This document shows, piece after piece, positions 62,945 to 64,000 of a stretch of DNA of 64,000 nt. Both the position numbers and the translations under genes were made by a program. The notes under the pieces were generated by a model that was not told the origin of the DNA, ran no database searches, and saw only the letters and a list, made by a program, of their open reading frames with translations. Source of the DNA: Chitinophaga sp. E66 (GTDB lineage Bacteria; Bacteroidota; Bacteroidia; Chitinophagales; Chitinophagaceae). The stretch covers positions 2,976,001-3,040,000 of the forward strand of contig CP079103.1 of the NCBI GenBank assembly GCA_019285755.1, in the 5' to 3' direction. Position 1 is the first letter of the stretch; each line of letters opens with the position of its first letter.

Positions 62945-64000
62945 TTAGCCCTCAATCTCGTATGTGTGTGTTCCCGGGCCGGCGTTAATGGGCGTTTTCC
63001 GGGTAATTCGAGGGTTGCGGAGCTGTTGGGCGGGATGGTCATGGTGTACTGTACTTTTTCCCTTTGCGCTTCCAGGAGGAGGTGATGCGGCCGTAGGGGC
63101 CATCATGATGCGCTTCGAACTGACTGAGGCCTTTTACGAAATTGGGTTTCATACGCACATGTTTGAAGCCGGGATGACGCTCGTCGGGGAAGATGCCGCC
63201 CACCCCTTTGTACAACCAGGCCCCGATCTCTCCGAACATGATGTGATTGAGGGAGATATCGCTTTTGGCATTGATGGGCCAGTTTTCATACAGCGTGGTT
63301 GCCCCGTTTTTGATCCACCAGCCCCAGCTGGGATAATCTTCCTGGCCGGCAATTTTCCAGGCCGCATCGGCATAACCATTTTCGCTGAGCGCGTTCAGGA
63401 TCGCCTTGCTGCCGATGAGGCCAACATCCAGGTGGAAGTTATCGGCTACTACCCTTTATAAAGGTTTTCCGCTACTTTCGCGCGGTAAGCATCCGGCACC
63501 AGGCCCCAATACAGCGCAACGCTTAATTCGGTTTGTACCCCTTGTCCGTAGATTCCTTTATCACGATCGAGGTATTTGTCGTTGAACGCATCTTTAATGC
63601 GGTTGGCAAGGGCGGTATATTGTTCATGGTCCGCCGATTTACCGAGCAGCTTCGCCGCCCTGGCAAGGATCGTAACGTCGGCAAAGTAAAAAGCGGTAGA
63701 TGTGAACGGTACCGGCGTTTTGGATTTGACGGGTATCCAGTCGCCCAGGCCCCAGGTGGTGATGCCGGAAGGCGAGATCTCCGTGATATGGTCTACATAG
63801 CGGCGCAGGGCATCGTAAGAACGGGACAGCAGCGTCGTGTCTCCATAAAAAGGTAAATGTTCCAGGGGATGATGGCGATGGTGCTCGTCCAGTCGGGGCC
63901 GTTCCCCATTCATATCCCCACCCGCCCGTCGGGATGATGGACGGGAACACGCCGTTGGGCTGTTGTTCGTCGAAATGATCGTTGAGCCACTTTTCGTACA
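62945..64000 (-). CDS. Alpha-L-rhamnosidase, GH78, 3' part
   Basis: The gene runs off the window; about 350 C-terminal residues are present. The six-hairpin catalytic domain shows SPSGITTWGLGDWIPVKSKT, GIYGQGVQTELSVALYWGLV, VVADNFHLDVGLIGSKAIL and GATTLYENWPINAKSDISLN. HIMFGEIGAWLYKGVGGI leads into a C-terminal beta domain ending TYEIEG. GH78 releases rhamnose from plant glycans or glycosides. The frame slips near 63900, 63840, 63460 and 63050; after the last, VQYTMTIPPNSSATLELP completes the protein to the stop at 62945. Confidence 0.88.

Noticed and set aside
62873..63085. 70-codon frame after the phased repeats (MSQYGHEVKV start)
   Set aside because: All but the first 24 codons overlap the rhamnosidase C terminus antisense; kept only as an alternative explanation for the repeat block.
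1..64000. Mass pseudogenisation or reductive genome
   Set aside because: Frame breaks hit housekeeping genes equally and fall in homopolymers, with protein conservation intact on both sides.

Overview
The window is 64 kb of a GC-rich Bacteroidota chromosome. It is best explained as a Chitinophaga-like member of the Chitinophagaceae. Supporting signs are two SusC/SusD pairs, a FecR/ECF-sigma pair, a PorP/SprF protein, a gliding-motility-type (T9SS type B) C-terminal domain, many lipoprotein signals, and promoter-like TTG-N20-TATTTTTA or TAnnTTTG elements instead of sigma70 boxes. No rRNA, tRNA, CRISPR array, intact insertion sequence or prophage was recognised.

A property of the sequence itself dominates the annotation. 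Most genes longer than about 600 bp are interrupted by one or more single-base frame changes, while the conserved protein continues in the next frame. Where the lost base can be placed, it is one base missing from a short homopolymer run. I treat these as uncorrected sequencing or assembly errors, give one interval per gene, and note where the frame slips.

Layout. 0-1.6 kb: small membrane protein, then on the minus strand umuD and an unidentified partner behind a 37-bp dyad. 1.7-5.8 kb: small hypothetical gene, C4-dicarboxylate transporter, MacB/FtsX-type permease. 6-10.3 kb: proBA, a baeRF-type protein, a YycJ-like metallo-hydrolase. 10.4-13.6 kb: PorP/SprF protein and topB. 13.7-17.4 kb: small hypothetical genes, DUF4256, SnoaL-like, EcsC, LacI. 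17.4-24.3 kb: LacI-facing locus with susC, susD and a Tat-exported Gfo/Idh/MocA oxidoreductase. 24.3-26.6 kb: VOC protein and a secreted lectin/PKD protein. 26.9-30.7 kb: three-gene operon of a DisA-like (DACNV-type) protein, a TPR-AAA+ ATPase and a TPR membrane protein, closed by a strong terminator. 30.8-39.7 kb: phosphoesterase/beta-propeller fusion, hypotheticals, a YhcG nuclease remnant, GNAT, DUF4139 and DUF5916 proteins. 39.8-50.1 kb: a complete glycan-utilisation locus on the minus strand (sigma, FecR, STN-SusC, SusD, surface binding lipoprotein, GH16, GH30), probably for beta-1,3/1,6-glucan. 50.2-54.9 kb: LLM oxidoreductase, DUF4349 lipoprotein, OmpA/PD40 protein, AraC regulator. 55.2-59.1 kb: propeller-cytochrome c fusion and DUF1080 hydrolase. 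59.4-64 kb: DUF4345, NmrA-type reductase, PoxB-type enzyme, an unusual 11-bp repeat block, and the 3' part of a GH78 alpha-L-rhamnosidase.

The functional theme is surface capture and degradation of plant or fungal glycans under local regulators. The best candidate for a poorly described system is the DisA-like/AAA+/TPR operon at 26.9-30.6 kb. The most unusual non-coding signals are the helically phased repeats at 62.7 kb and the CACGT cluster between lacI and susC.
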